Part shown: piece by piece, positions 17,977 to 26,838 of the stretch
How the letters are laid out: every line of letters starts with the position of its first letter
How positions within the stretch are numbered: position 1 is the first letter of the stretch
Source of the DNA: CALSPH01 sp041690035
GTDB taxonomy: Bacteria > Bacteroidota > Bacteroidia > NS11-12g > UBA955
Direction: 5' to 3'
NCBI GenBank assembly: GCA_041690035.1
Contig: JBDNFC010000016.1
Span: 1-64,000, forward strand
DNA: 64,000 nt
Notes under the pieces: generated by a model
Databases searched by the model: none
What the model was told of the DNA's origin: nothing
What the model saw: only the letters and a program-made list of their open reading frames with translations
Translations under genes and position numbers: made by a program

Positions 17977-19470
17977 ATGTCTCAAAATATCAAAACAGCC
18001 TTAATATCTGTATTTCACAAAGAGAGTTTGGCGCCTCTCATCCATCAATTAAAAAAGAAAAATGTATCGTTAATTTCAACAGGAGGTACGGGACTATTTA
18101 TAGAAGAATTGGGATATACCTACACCAAAGTAGAAACTTTGACAGGCTATCCAGAAATTTTTGGAGGCAGGGTAAAAACACTTCACCCTGCTATATTTGG
18201 CGGCATTTTAAATAGACGGGCATCCGAAAATGATAAAAAAGAGGCCGAAGCACATCAAATTATTAGCATAGATTTAGTAATTGTGGATCTTTACCCTTTT
18301 GAAGAAACGCTCGAAAAATCTCAAAATCACGAAGAAATCATTGAAAAAATTGACATCGGGGGTATTTCGCTTATACGTGCTGCTGCAAAAAATTATCAAG
18401 ATGTATTGGTAATAAGTCATCGCGGACAATATGAGGTTTTGACTAAAATATTAAATGCAGGGAATGAAACTTTACTTTCGGACAGGAAAAAATTTGCAGC
18501 TGCTGCTTTCGAGGTTTCAGCTAAATATGATAGCGCAATAAACCGCTATTTATCTGAGCAATCTACAATTGCATTGCGTTATGGCGAAAATCCGCATCAA
18601 AAAGGATATTTTAGAGGGAATTTAGATGCTATTTTTAATCAAATAAGTGGCAAAGAATTATCCTATAATAATTTGTTAGATGTGGATGCAGCCATGCTTT
18701 TAATGCAAGATTTTGACGCAAAAGAAGGTGCAACTTTTGCCATTCTCAAGCACAATAATGCTTGTGGAATTGCCACCCACAAACATTTGGCCACTGCCTA
18801 TCAAAAAGCATTTGAAGCAGATACACTTTCTGCCTTTGGTGGTATTTTAATTTGTAATCATACCATAGATTTTGCTACAGCAGAGGCAATGAATAGCTTA
18901 TTTTATGAAATTATTATTGCTCCAGATTATGCCCCATTAGCCTTAGAGAAAATTTTAACAAAAAAGAATCGCATTGTGCTTAAATCTAAAAATTTTATTT
19001 ATCCTAATATGCAAGAAAGAACTTTGCTTAATGGGCACTTAATTCAAGAAAGAGATGCATTTGTAGACACTGAACAAAATTTAGTATCGGTGAGTAAAAA
19101 AAGTGTTGATAGTCATGAAATGGAAGATGCTCTTTTTGCCTTAAAAATTGTAAAACATACTAAATCTAATGCCATTGTACTGGTAAAAAACCAACAATTA
19201 CTTGCCAGCGGCACAGGTCAAACGAGTAGGGTAGATGCACTGCAACAAGCTATTGCAAAAGCAAACCATTTTAAGCTGAACCTGAAAGGTTCAATTATGG
19301 CCTCTGATGCATTTTTCCCTTTTCCAGATTGTGTAGAAATAGCAAATATAGCGGATATTTCCGTTGTTGTGCATCCTGGTGGCTCTAAAAATGATCAACT
19401 TTCTATCTCTTATTGCGATGAACATAATATGGCCATGCTTATTAATGGTCACAGGCATTTTAAGCACTAA
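17977..19470 (+). CDS. purH: Bifunctional AICAR transformylase/IMP cyclohydrolase
   Basis: Performs the last two steps of IMP synthesis. The protein is 497 residues from the ATG at 17977 (MSQNIKTALISVFHKESL). A GTG at 17938 would add 13 residues that do not match the family. The N-terminal MGS-like cyclohydrolase domain has LISTGGTGLFIEELG, FGGRVKTLHPAIFGGIL and YPFEETL. The transformylase domain has RYGENPHQKG, KHNNACGIATH and SAFGGIL, then SDAFFPFPD and VVHPGGSKND. Length and order are standard. No partner gene on this strand; the upstream 200 bases hold no gene. Confidence 0.96.
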   Translation: MSQNIKTALISVFHKESLAPLIHQLKKKNVSLISTGGTGLFIEELGYTYTKVETLTGYPEIFGGRVKTLHPAIFGGILNRRASENDKKEAEAHQIISIDLVIVDLYPFEETLEKSQNHEEIIEKIDIGGISLIRAAAKNYQDVLVISHRGQYEVLTKILNAGNETLLSDRKKFAAAAFEVSAKYDSAINRYLSEQSTIALRYGENPHQKGYFRGNLDAIFNQISGKELSYNNLLDVDAAMLLMQDFDAKEGATFAILKHNNACGIATHKHLATAYQKAFEADTLSAFGGILICNHTIDFATAEAMNSLFYEIIIAPDYAPLALEKILTKKNRIVLKSKNFIYPNMQERTLLNGHLIQERDAFVDTEQNLVSVSKKSVDSHEMEDALFALKIVKHTKSNAIVLVKNQQLLASGTGQTSRVDALQQAIAKANHFKLNLKGSIMASDAFFPFPDCVEIANIADISVVVHPGGSKNDQLSISYCDEHNMAMLINGHRHFKH

Positions 19471-19533
19471 CTGATCGTAAAACCTAGAAAATTTTATTCG
19501 AAATAAAGGTGCTATTAATTTTAGATAAAAATG

Positions 19534-20487
19534 CTATACAAGGCTTCCAAAAAATGATTTAATCAGCTTTTTGCAATCTTGAGAATCTATTTCTAGGTTT
19601 TTAATCTCTCTACTCAATATTTCGTAGGTGTGATAATGGTTTACTAATTTTGACCTTAATTCATTTTCCAAAGGATGTGGCATATTTATTTCTGTAATTT
19701 TCCCTCCTATCACATTAATCATTAGGGGAATTTGATTAAAACTTCCATGCACGCAGTATTTGGGAGAGTAGCCTGCTATCCAATCTATGCCACGGTATTT
19801 TTGATTAGATAACTTAATTATTTGTTCCTTTTCTGCTGCAGTAAAATTAGCAGGTGAATAGCCATTATCTATAAAAGTGTTGCATAAATGTGCTTGAAAA
19901 TCTTCTATCGTAATATTTTTTAAATAATCTACAATGTTGCAAACTTTGCTTCTATTGCTTTGTACAAATTTACCCCCAAATTGAGCGATTTCTGTTTTTA
20001 AAATGGCTCCTAAATTGTCCAAATTGCTATTAAAAAGCAAGGTGCCATGGTGCAGTGTTTTATTTAGTTTTTGAGAAAGGTGTGCTGCATTTCCACTTAT
20101 TTTAAATCCCTCGAGCATCAAATCATTTCTGCCACTGTGATTTACTTTTAGCCCTAACATTGCTAAAGCATCTACAATCGGTTGTGTAAACTGTTTGAAA
20201 TCAATCTTGTTTCCGCCAATATTCTTTTGTATGAAAGTAAAATTAATATTTCCTAAATCGTGATAAACTGTTCCACCACCTGAAATTCTTCTGGCCATTT
20301 TTACTTCTTTTTCAAAAGCCACTTTTGTATTGATTTCTGCAGCCAATACCTGATGCTTTCCAATAACCACAGTGGGCTCATTTTTCCAAAAACGACATAC
20401 ATTATCGTTGGTATTTAATAACAAATACTCCTCTGCTGCAAGATTAAAATAAGGATCTGTTTGGTCAAAATCTGCTATTAATCTCAT
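19534..20487 (-). CDS. lplA: Lipoate-protein ligase A
   Basis: 317-residue cytoplasmic enzyme that activates lipoate with ATP and attaches it to lipoyl domains. Visible: NLAAEEYLLL at the N-terminus, RRISGGGTVYHDLGNINFTF (the lipoyl-AMP loop), and GRNDLMLEGFKISGNAAHLS, whose Lys is the conserved active-site lysine. A C-terminal accessory domain of about 80 residues (GSFNQIPLMINVIGGKITEI) is present, as in the bacterial LplA. It starts 7 bases after the mnmA stop on the same strand, suggesting co-transcription. Convergent with purH. Confidence 0.94.
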   Translation of the reverse strand: MRLIADFDQTDPYFNLAAEEYLLLNTNDNVCRFWKNEPTVVIGKHQVLAAEINTKVAFEKEVKMARRISGGGTVYHDLGNINFTFIQKNIGGNKIDFKQFTQPIVDALAMLGLKVNHSGRNDLMLEGFKISGNAAHLSQKLNKTLHHGTLLFNSNLDNLGAILKTEIAQFGGKFVQSNRSKVCNIVDYLKNITIEDFQAHLCNTFIDNGYSPANFTAAEKEQIIKLSNQKYRGIDWIAGYSPKYCVHGSFNQIPLMINVIGGKITEINMPHPLENELRSKLVNHYHTYEILSREIKNLEIDSQDCKKLIKSFFGSLV

Positions 20488-20494
20488 GTAAAAT

Positions 20495-21658
20495 TTAATA
20501 CTGACTTATCACACCGCTGCCTAGTAGCATGTCTTCTTTATACCAAGCTGCAAATTGCCCTGGAGCAATGGCACTTTGCACTTCTTTAAAAATTAGGTAA
20601 GCACCTCTATCTTGCATATATAAAGTAGCATCTTGCAATTTTTGTCTATACCTAGTTCTTGCCAATACTGCCATATTTTTACCTTTGCTAAGGGCTTGTT
20701 TGTGATTTATCCAATGTATTTCTTGTTGTGCAATAAATAAGCCTTTTCGCCACAATCCAGGATGATTTGCACCCATTCCGGCATAGAGTGTGTTGCTTTC
20801 TGCATCCAATCCAATCACAAAAAGTGGCAAAGCCATTCCGCCTACCAATAATCCTTTTCTTTGCCCAATGGTATAATTATGAATGCCTTTGTGAGTGCCT
20901 ATAATCTTACCGTCTTCAGGTAAATAAATAAAAGGCTTTGCAAGATTTTCAATTGTGTTTTCTGTTTCTTTATATCCTATCCATTCTGGGTATATGAGAA
21001 CAATATTGCCAATTCGCGGCTTTAATTGCTGCTGCAAAAAATCTGGCAAACTCACTTTACCAATAAAACATAAGCCTTGAGAGTCTTTTTTTGCAGCAGT
21101 TGGCAATCCAGCAGATGTTGCTATTCTTCTTACCTCAGATTTTTGTAATTCGCCAATAGGAAATAATGCTTTTTCTATTTGAGATTGATTAACTTGACAT
21201 AAAAAATAACTTTGGTCTTTATTTGCATCCATACCAGCATATAGCATTGGTCCATCTTCATTTTCTATTTTGCGCACATAATGCCCGGTGGCCACAAAAT
21301 CAGCACCTAATTTTATAGCAGCATCTAAAAATAAATCAAACTTTACCTCTCTGTTGCATAAAACATCTGGATTGGGGGTTCTGCCCATTTGATATTCTGC
21401 AAACATGTAATCAACAATACGTTTTTTATATTCCTTGCTAAAATCAATTGTTTGAAAGGGGATACCTAGTTTTTCTGCTGTTAGCAAAGCATCTCTGCTA
21501 TCATCTATCCATGCACACTCATTGTTTAATGTTACAGAATCATCATTCCAATTTCGCATGAAAACACCAATGACGTCATATCCTTGCTGCAAAAGCAAAT
21601 ATGCGGCCACAGAAGAATCTACCCCGCCAGAAAGTCCAACAACTACCCTTTTTTTCAA
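20495..21658 (-). CDS. mnmA: tRNA-specific 2-thiouridylase
   Basis: 387-residue enzyme that makes 2-thiouridine at wobble position 34 of tRNA(Lys/Glu/Gln). The PP-loop GLSGGVDSSVAA is at the N-terminus; catalytic cysteines are in NPDVLCNREVKFD and DSQGLCFIGKV; TGHYVRK and HNYTIGQRKGL are present. The start is TTG at 21658: the frame has a TAG four codons upstream and no ATG or GTG before the P-loop. A TAGCTTTG sequence lies only 5 bases upstream, too close for an ordinary leader. Same strand and 7 bases from lplA. Confidence 0.95.
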   Translation of the reverse strand: MKKRVVVGLSGGVDSSVAAYLLLQQGYDVIGVFMRNWNDDSVTLNNECAWIDDSRDALLTAEKLGIPFQTIDFSKEYKKRIVDYMFAEYQMGRTPNPDVLCNREVKFDLFLDAAIKLGADFVATGHYVRKIENEDGPMLYAGMDANKDQSYFLCQVNQSQIEKALFPIGELQKSEVRRIATSAGLPTAAKKDSQGLCFIGKVSLPDFLQQQLKPRIGNIVLIYPEWIGYKETENTIENLAKPFIYLPEDGKIIGTHKGIHNYTIGQRKGLLVGGMALPLFVIGLDAESNTLYAGMGANHPGLWRKGLFIAQQEIHWINHKQALSKGKNMAVLARTRYRQKLQDATLYMQDRGAYLIFKEVQSAIAPGQFAAWYKEDMLLGSGVISQY

Positions 21659-21746
21659 GTTGCAAAGCTAATTTTTTTTTAGGAGAATATTGAAAAGTTT
21701 GAATGCTTTAGGTTAAAAACTTTGAGCAATTGATATTTATAAAAAC

Positions 21747-22955
21747 TTAGCTTGCCCAGCTTACAAAATATTTAGTCACCTTCTTTTTGAGGGCATCTAA
21801 ATTATAGTTATCAGATGCTTTGGCCACATCAATAATTTTGCCTGATTTTAATAAGATGCTAATATCCTCTCCTTCTTGTATATAGGCATCATTAAATAAA
21901 GTGCCTTGGGTAGAAAAAAAACTAGCATCAAAATCATTGAATCCATATTTTTCTTTTAACGCATTATGTTTACTTTTCATAAATTGCTCAGGTATTTTTT
22001 TGTTACTTAATGTTATTTCCCATAAATTGCGGTGTAAAAATTGAATGCAAAGCATTTTTAGTACCAAGTCTTCTGCATAACAGCCTTGTTTAATTACCAA
22101 ATAAACGTCATTGTCATCTAGTTTTAAGAATTCATCTAGCATGGCTTGCTCATCATCTTGTTGCATTTTCAAAAAAGTATGCAAAGGCAAAGTATCGGTT
22201 ATGGATTTATTATTTAGCAAATGACTTAATCTTGCCACAATTTTTTGAAGCATTCCATCCGCTATCACCACTGTTTTGTGCAAATATACTTGCCAGTACA
22301 TGAGCCTGCGTGCCACCAAAAATTTTTCTACACTATACACACCTTTTTCTTCAATCACTAATTCGTTGTTGGCTACATTTAGCATGTGTATTAGCCGCTC
22401 TGCACCTACAATACCCTCATTTACACCTGTATAAAAACTGTCCCTACTCAAGTAATCTAACCTATCCATATCTAATTGGCTGCTGATAAGCTGATGTAAA
22501 AAACGTTTGGGATGGGTATTTAGAAAAATTGAAATTGTTAAATCTAGGGCACCATTAAATTCAAGGTTTAATTTATTCATAATGGCAAGACTTATTTTTT
22601 CGTGATGAATATTTTTTACCAAAGTAAATTCTAAACTGTGAGAAAATGGCCCATGCCCAATATCATGCAGTAAAATACCGCAATAAATCGCTTCCTCTTC
22701 GGCTTTAGTAATGCTTACTGCTTTCTCACGCAATAACTCTATAGCTTTAGTCATTAAAAAAAACGCGCCAAGTGCATGGGCAAAACGGGTGTGATTTGCC
22801 CCTGGATATACTAATTCTGTTAAGCCTAATTGTTTAATTCGTCTTAATCGCTGAAAATAGGGGTGTTCTATAATTTTAAAAATCAATGGATGGGCAATAG
22901 ATATAAAGCCCCAAACTGGATCATTGATGATTTTATGTTTATTTATTTGTTTCAA
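21747..22955 (-). CDS. HD-domain phosphohydrolase (dGTPase-like)
   Basis: 402 residues with HD residues in the pattern RFAHALG...IYCGILLHDIGHGPFSHSLE, followed by QLDMDRLDYLSRDSFYTGV, the arrangement of the YwfO/dNTPase-like branch of the HD superfamily. These are metal-dependent (d)NTP or nucleotide hydrolases; the substrate here is unknown. The start is TTG at 22955, overlapping the 3' end of a glycosyltransferase by 17 bases; no better start is in frame. Last gene of a six-gene operon. Confidence 0.9.
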   Translation of the reverse strand: MKQINKHKIINDPVWGFISIAHPLIFKIIEHPYFQRLRRIKQLGLTELVYPGANHTRFAHALGAFFLMTKAIELLREKAVSITKAEEEAIYCGILLHDIGHGPFSHSLEFTLVKNIHHEKISLAIMNKLNLEFNGALDLTISIFLNTHPKRFLHQLISSQLDMDRLDYLSRDSFYTGVNEGIVGAERLIHMLNVANNELVIEEKGVYSVEKFLVARRLMYWQVYLHKTVVIADGMLQKIVARLSHLLNNKSITDTLPLHTFLKMQQDDEQAMLDEFLKLDDNDVYLVIKQGCYAEDLVLKMLCIQFLHRNLWEITLSNKKIPEQFMKSKHNALKEKYGFNDFDASFFSTQGTLFNDAYIQEGEDISILLKSGKIIDVAKASDNYNLDALKKKVTKYFVSWAS

Positions 22956-24090
22956 AAATATTAATATTATTGAGGTTCAATATTTTATTTACCAGCATTT
23001 CCCATGAAAATTTGAGACTTTCGGTTGCAACTGCTTTTTCAAAATTTTGTAAATTGTTATTTTTATACATAGTTTCTAATCCTTTTGCTATCTCATCTTT
23101 ATCTACCTTTACCACTAATCCTACTTTTTGATGCGGTACCAACTCTGCCAGCCCACCTACATCTGTTATCAGCATAGGTTTATGATAGAAATAAGCAATT
23201 TGAGTAACTCCACTTTGGGTAGCAGAAAGATAGGTTTGAGCAACAAAATCTGATGCACAAAAATAGTAGGGCACTTTTTTGTTGGGAATAAAATCAGTGT
23301 GCAAAATAACATGTTCTTGTAATTTATAATGTGCAATTAAGTCTAAATAAGGTTTGCTATCTTCATAAAATTCGCCCGCAATAAGCAGTTTGCATTTGTA
23401 TTTTTTATAATCCATTGCTGCAAATGATTCAATGAGTAATTGCAAACCCTTGTATTTTCTGATAAAACCAAAAAACAAGATATAATTGAATTTGGGGTCT
23501 AAGCCTAGTATGTTTTTTGCATCAGGCATTGGCATTGCGGGGCCAAAATCGTCATAAAGTGGATGTGGAATAAAGGCTTTAGACTTTTTATGATCAAATA
23601 AATCAATATCAGCCAATACTTTTCTGCTCATGGCTACAAAACTGCCTATGGGTTTTAAAAAATAGCGGGTAAGCAAAGTGTCTCCAAATCGTCTTTCGTG
23701 AGGAACAATATTATCTGTTATAGCAGTAATTTTAGTTTTTTTATTAAGCGCAATTAAACGTGCAATTGTGCCAAATGCAGGCGCCATAAACGGCATCCAA
23801 TACCTAAAAATAACAAGGTCTGCATTTATCTTTTTATAACGCATGCCTACTTTTATCCAATTAAATGGATTAATACTATTAATGGCAGAATCTATTTTTA
23901 AGTTCGGTGCAGGTGTATCAGAATATTGTGTTTTTCCTGGAAAAAGAAAGGTAGGATATTGAAGTTTAAATGATAAAAGTACAACATCAAATCCTTGTGC
24001 TTCGAAGGCGCGTGCAAGCCTTTCATTATAGGTTGCCAAGCCGCCTCTCAAAGGGTAAGCAGGGCCTATAATAATTACTTTTTTAGACAT
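22939..24090 (-). CDS. Glycosyltransferase family 4
   Basis: 383 residues, GT-B fold. It begins VIIIGPAYPLRGGLATYNERLARAF (the glycine loop of GT4 acceptor domains). The C-terminal half shows ILFFGFIRKYKGLQLLIESF, LLIAGEFYED, and the donor-binding region YLSATQSGVTQIAYFYHKPML followed by TDVGGLAELV. The conserved E-x7-E motif is altered (SATQSGVTQIAY instead of EGFG...E), a known variation in some Bacteroidota members. The donor and acceptor are unknown. Adjacent (0-base gap) to a GT2 enzyme, so both likely act on the same surface glycan or glycolipid. Confidence 0.86.
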   Translation of the reverse strand: MSKKVIIIGPAYPLRGGLATYNERLARAFEAQGFDVVLLSFKLQYPTFLFPGKTQYSDTPAPNLKIDSAINSINPFNWIKVGMRYKKINADLVIFRYWMPFMAPAFGTIARLIALNKKTKITAITDNIVPHERRFGDTLLTRYFLKPIGSFVAMSRKVLADIDLFDHKKSKAFIPHPLYDDFGPAMPMPDAKNILGLDPKFNYILFFGFIRKYKGLQLLIESFAAMDYKKYKCKLLIAGEFYEDSKPYLDLIAHYKLQEHVILHTDFIPNKKVPYYFCASDFVAQTYLSATQSGVTQIAYFYHKPMLITDVGGLAELVPHQKVGLVVKVDKDEIAKGLETMYKNNNLQNFEKAVATESLKFSWEMLVNKILNLNNINIFETNK

Positions 24091-25053
24091 TTATGGATTA
24101 TCAAAAGTAGTTGCAGATATATTGTATTTATTGCGTTCTTGATTATTTCTGCTCACTAACTCTCCTAAAAATCCAGCAGTAAATAACTGAACACCAATAA
24201 TCATGCAACAAAGTGCAATATAAAAATATGGGTTTTCTGCTATTAATTGCCTGTTTTGTTGATGATAAATTGCCCAAAGTTTTGCAAAGCCAATAAAAGC
24301 TGTAATAAAAAAACCAACCATAAAACTAATTGTGCCTAATACCCCAAAAAAGTGCATTGGCTTTTTGCCGAATTTACCAACAAAAAATATACTTAACAAA
24401 TCAAGAAAGCCATTGACAAAACGCTCTAATCCGAACTTAGTTGTTCCATATTTTCTTGCCCTATGTTGCACCACATGTTCGCCTATTTTAGAAAAACCTT
24501 GCCATTTTGCAATCACAGGAATATACCGATGCATTTCGCCATACACCTCAATATTTTTTACCACTTCTTTTTTATAAGCTTTAAGCCCACAATTAAAATC
24601 ATTTAGTTTTATTCCACTTATGGCCCTTGTGGCAGCATTAAATAATTTTGTTGGAATAGTTTTAGTAATTGGGTCGTAACGCTTTTTTTTCCAGCCACTT
24701 ATTAGGTCATAATCTTCGTCTATAATTCTTTTGTACATGGCTGGCAACTCTTCTGGACTGTCTTGCAAATCTGCATCCATCGTAAAAATAACATTGCCAA
24801 CACATGTCTCAAAACCAACATTGAGGGCTGCGCTTTTGCCATAATTGCTTCTAAATTTAATGCCTTTTACCGAGGCGTTATTTTTTGCTAAGGTGTTTAT
24901 TATTTCCCAAGATTTGTCTTTGCTGCCGTCATCAATAAAAATAATTTCATAAGTAAAATTACTTGCTGTCATTACGTTTACGATCCAATCATGCAACTCT
25001 GGCAATGACTCATCTTCATTTAATAAAGGTATAATAATTGATATATCAATCAT
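24091..25053 (-). CDS. Membrane-anchored glycosyltransferase family 2 (DPM1/GtrB-like)
   Basis: 320 residues from the ATG at 25053 (MIDISIIIPLLNEDESLPEL). GT-A motifs: FIDDGSKDKSWE, FRSNYGKSAALNVGFE, MDADLQDSPEEL. Then come HRYIPVIAKWQGF and HRARKYGTTKFGLERF near the interface. Two hydrophobic helices at the C-terminus (about 240-265 and 275-300) anchor it. Such proteins load a sugar onto polyprenyl phosphate. The ATG overlaps the stop of the DUF4199 gene by 8 bases. Confidence 0.9.
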   Translation of the reverse strand: MIDISIIIPLLNEDESLPELHDWIVNVMTASNFTYEIIFIDDGSKDKSWEIINTLAKNNASVKGIKFRSNYGKSAALNVGFETCVGNVIFTMDADLQDSPEELPAMYKRIIDEDYDLISGWKKKRYDPITKTIPTKLFNAATRAISGIKLNDFNCGLKAYKKEVVKNIEVYGEMHRYIPVIAKWQGFSKIGEHVVQHRARKYGTTKFGLERFVNGFLDLLSIFFVGKFGKKPMHFFGVLGTISFMVGFFITAFIGFAKLWAIYHQQNRQLIAENPYFYIALCCMIIGVQLFTAGFLGELVSRNNQERNKYNISATTFDNP

Positions 25054-25615
25054 GCGATTCTGCTCTTTTAAAACCAAATATGGCTGCAAATAATGAAAGT
25101 AACAAACTTATAAACCCTGTTTTTAAAACCAATAATAAAAAAGTATTTAAGGGAGTTTTTAAAGGTTTATATTCCACTTTTTCAGCTTCTGTAAGGTATT
25201 TTTGATGCTGATTTAATTCCTCTGCATTATATTTTGGCTTATTGTCAGGTGTTTTTTCTAACTTAGATTTTTCTACAAAATCTTGCCATAATTTTACTAA
25301 AATTTCTTTTTCCATAACTGAAACGTTAGAAAATATTGCTCTTTTTAAAATTATTTTTGAAGTTTCACTTAAACCAATAGCTACTGCTCCCATAATAAAA
25401 GTAGCAATAAAAGCCTCATGATATAAAATAGGCCCTTCATTTTCTTTTTTGTAGGTGATGTTATAAAAAAGCATTAGGGCAAGCGTTACGCCCAAAAGCA
25501 AAGACCAAGGTAAAAATCCTGTCATCAGCTTTGGTGCAAAAGCACAGAAAATGGTATAAATTACAGTCATAAAAATGCTGATTACAATGCCATATTTTAA
25601 ACTTATATTTTTCAT
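25046..25615 (-). CDS. DUF4199 membrane protein
   Basis: 189 residues with four predicted membrane helices: about 7-28, 35-52, 68-88 and 160-182. Between the third and fourth is a charged stretch (VEKSKLEKTPDNKPKYNAEE). The pattern of GIVISIFMTVIY, LFYNITYKKEN and the C-terminal FLLLVLKTGFISLLLSLFAA suits the Bacteroidota-specific DUF4199 family. Its function is not known. The gene shares one base with the upstream stop and overlaps the downstream GT2 gene, so it is translationally tied to both. Confidence 0.82.
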   Translation of the reverse strand: MKNISLKYGIVISIFMTVIYTIFCAFAPKLMTGFLPWSLLLGVTLALMLFYNITYKKENEGPILYHEAFIATFIMGAVAIGLSETSKIILKRAIFSNVSVMEKEILVKLWQDFVEKSKLEKTPDNKPKYNAEELNQHQKYLTEAEKVEYKPLKTPLNTFLLLVLKTGFISLLLSLFAAIFGFKRAESHD

Positions 25616-26838
25616 TAATTTTTAGTTGCTATAATTTTTCCGATTAGTGTTTGATTAAAAAGCGGTGAGTTTGACGATAAACTTAGGTTACTATATTTAT
25701 TAAAATCCCATTCTGCTTCAGTATCAATAAGCAAGCTCTTTGTTGGCAGGTTGATTTCAAGAATTTTAGAAGGATTGATACAAGTTACTTGAACAAATTT
25801 TTGCCAGCCTATTTCATTGATTACATTTTTTAAAGCCATTGGGATAAATGTTTGCCAACTAATGGCACCATAATGCGCAAAGTCAAATTCACACTGTTTT
25901 TGTTCAATTATTTTTGGCTGATGAAAACTGCTTATAGCATCAATTACACCATCTTTTAATCCTGCTAACAGTGCTTTTTGGTCTGTTTTGGTGCGCAAAA
26001 AAGGAAATAATTTTAAGTTTGAATCAAAATTTGCTAAATCGGTATCTAAAAATGCTAAACTAAATATACTCACATCGCAAGTTATAGGAAGTCCCATTTT
26101 TTTTGCATTTTTAATTAATGCAATACTATTTGCTGTGCTAACACCAGAAATATGAAGTTTTGCACAGTTATATGCAGCAATATTAATATCTCTTTCTACC
26201 ATTAAGTATTCTGACATTTCAGGTGCACCGTTAAGCCCTAGCTGGGTATTAAATGCGGTTTCTGCAACTTGTGCATTTACAGTAAAACCGGCATCATAGC
26301 AGTGGGTAAAGGTGAGCCCATCAAAATTAGCAATATATTGCTGTATCCGCTGCATTATTCCACTTTCTAAACTTGTAAAATTGGGGTTTGCAAACCCTAC
26401 AGCTCCTGCAGTGTGCATTTCAAACACATTTTGCATTGCTTTATTTTTGATGTCTATGTATGCTCCAATGGGCAAAAAATTAAATCCATGTTCTTTACTT
26501 TTATTAAGTAAAAATAGAATATCTTCTTTATTTTTTATTACTTTTTGTTCATTGCTGTGCATGGCAGCAGCAACAAATCCGCCTTGACTTGCAGCTTTTG
26601 CCGCGGTTGCGATGGTTTCTGCCAGATCGTCTCCAGGCTCGCCCAAATATGCTTTTAGGTCTATCATTGCTGGGATGATAACATGCTTGACATTGCTTGC
26701 TATTTTTGATGACGGATTGATTTTGCCAATAGTAAAATGGTTTTTTGATATAGAAATATCACCTATATTTACAGTATTGTCTATATTATAAATAGGTACA
26801 TTCTGAATGATTTGGTTATCCATTGACTGATTTTTCAT
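25615..26838 (-). CDS. Dihydroorotase-like amidohydrolase, probably inactive
   Basis: 407 residues with the overall layout of class I dihydroorotase: VIIPAMIDLKAYLGEPGDD at the position of the normal PG-x-ID-x-H-x-H-RE-PG motif, AGAVGF in the middle, AKLHISGVSTANSI, and DAISSFHQPK where active enzymes have a D-H-x-P-H. Both metal-binding histidines of the H-x-H and the D-H-x-P-H motif are gone, so metal binding and dihydroorotase activity are unlikely. Bacteroidota often carry such a catalytically dead paralog. It overlaps the BatA-like gene by 4 bases and abuts DUF4199, in an operon with glycosyltransferases. Confidence 0.85.
   Translation of the reverse strand: MKNQSMDNQIIQNVPIYNIDNTVNIGDISISKNHFTIGKINPSSKIASNVKHVIIPAMIDLKAYLGEPGDDLAETIATAAKAASQGGFVAAAMHSNEQKVIKNKEDILFLLNKSKEHGFNFLPIGAYIDIKNKAMQNVFEMHTAGAVGFANPNFTSLESGIMQRIQQYIANFDGLTFTHCYDAGFTVNAQVAETAFNTQLGLNGAPEMSEYLMVERDINIAAYNCAKLHISGVSTANSIALIKNAKKMGLPITCDVSIFSLAFLDTDLANFDSNLKLFPFLRTKTDQKALLAGLKDGVIDAISSFHQPKIIEQKQCEFDFAHYGAISWQTFIPMALKNVINEIGWQKFVQVTCINPSKILEINLPTKSLLIDTEAEWDFNKYSNLSLSSNSPLFNQTLIGKIIATKN

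Noticed and set aside
21663..21670. TAGCTTTG as promoter for mnmA
   Set aside because: It is 5 bases from the TTG start, which would require a leaderless message beginning with TTG. Kept only as a remark in the gene entry.
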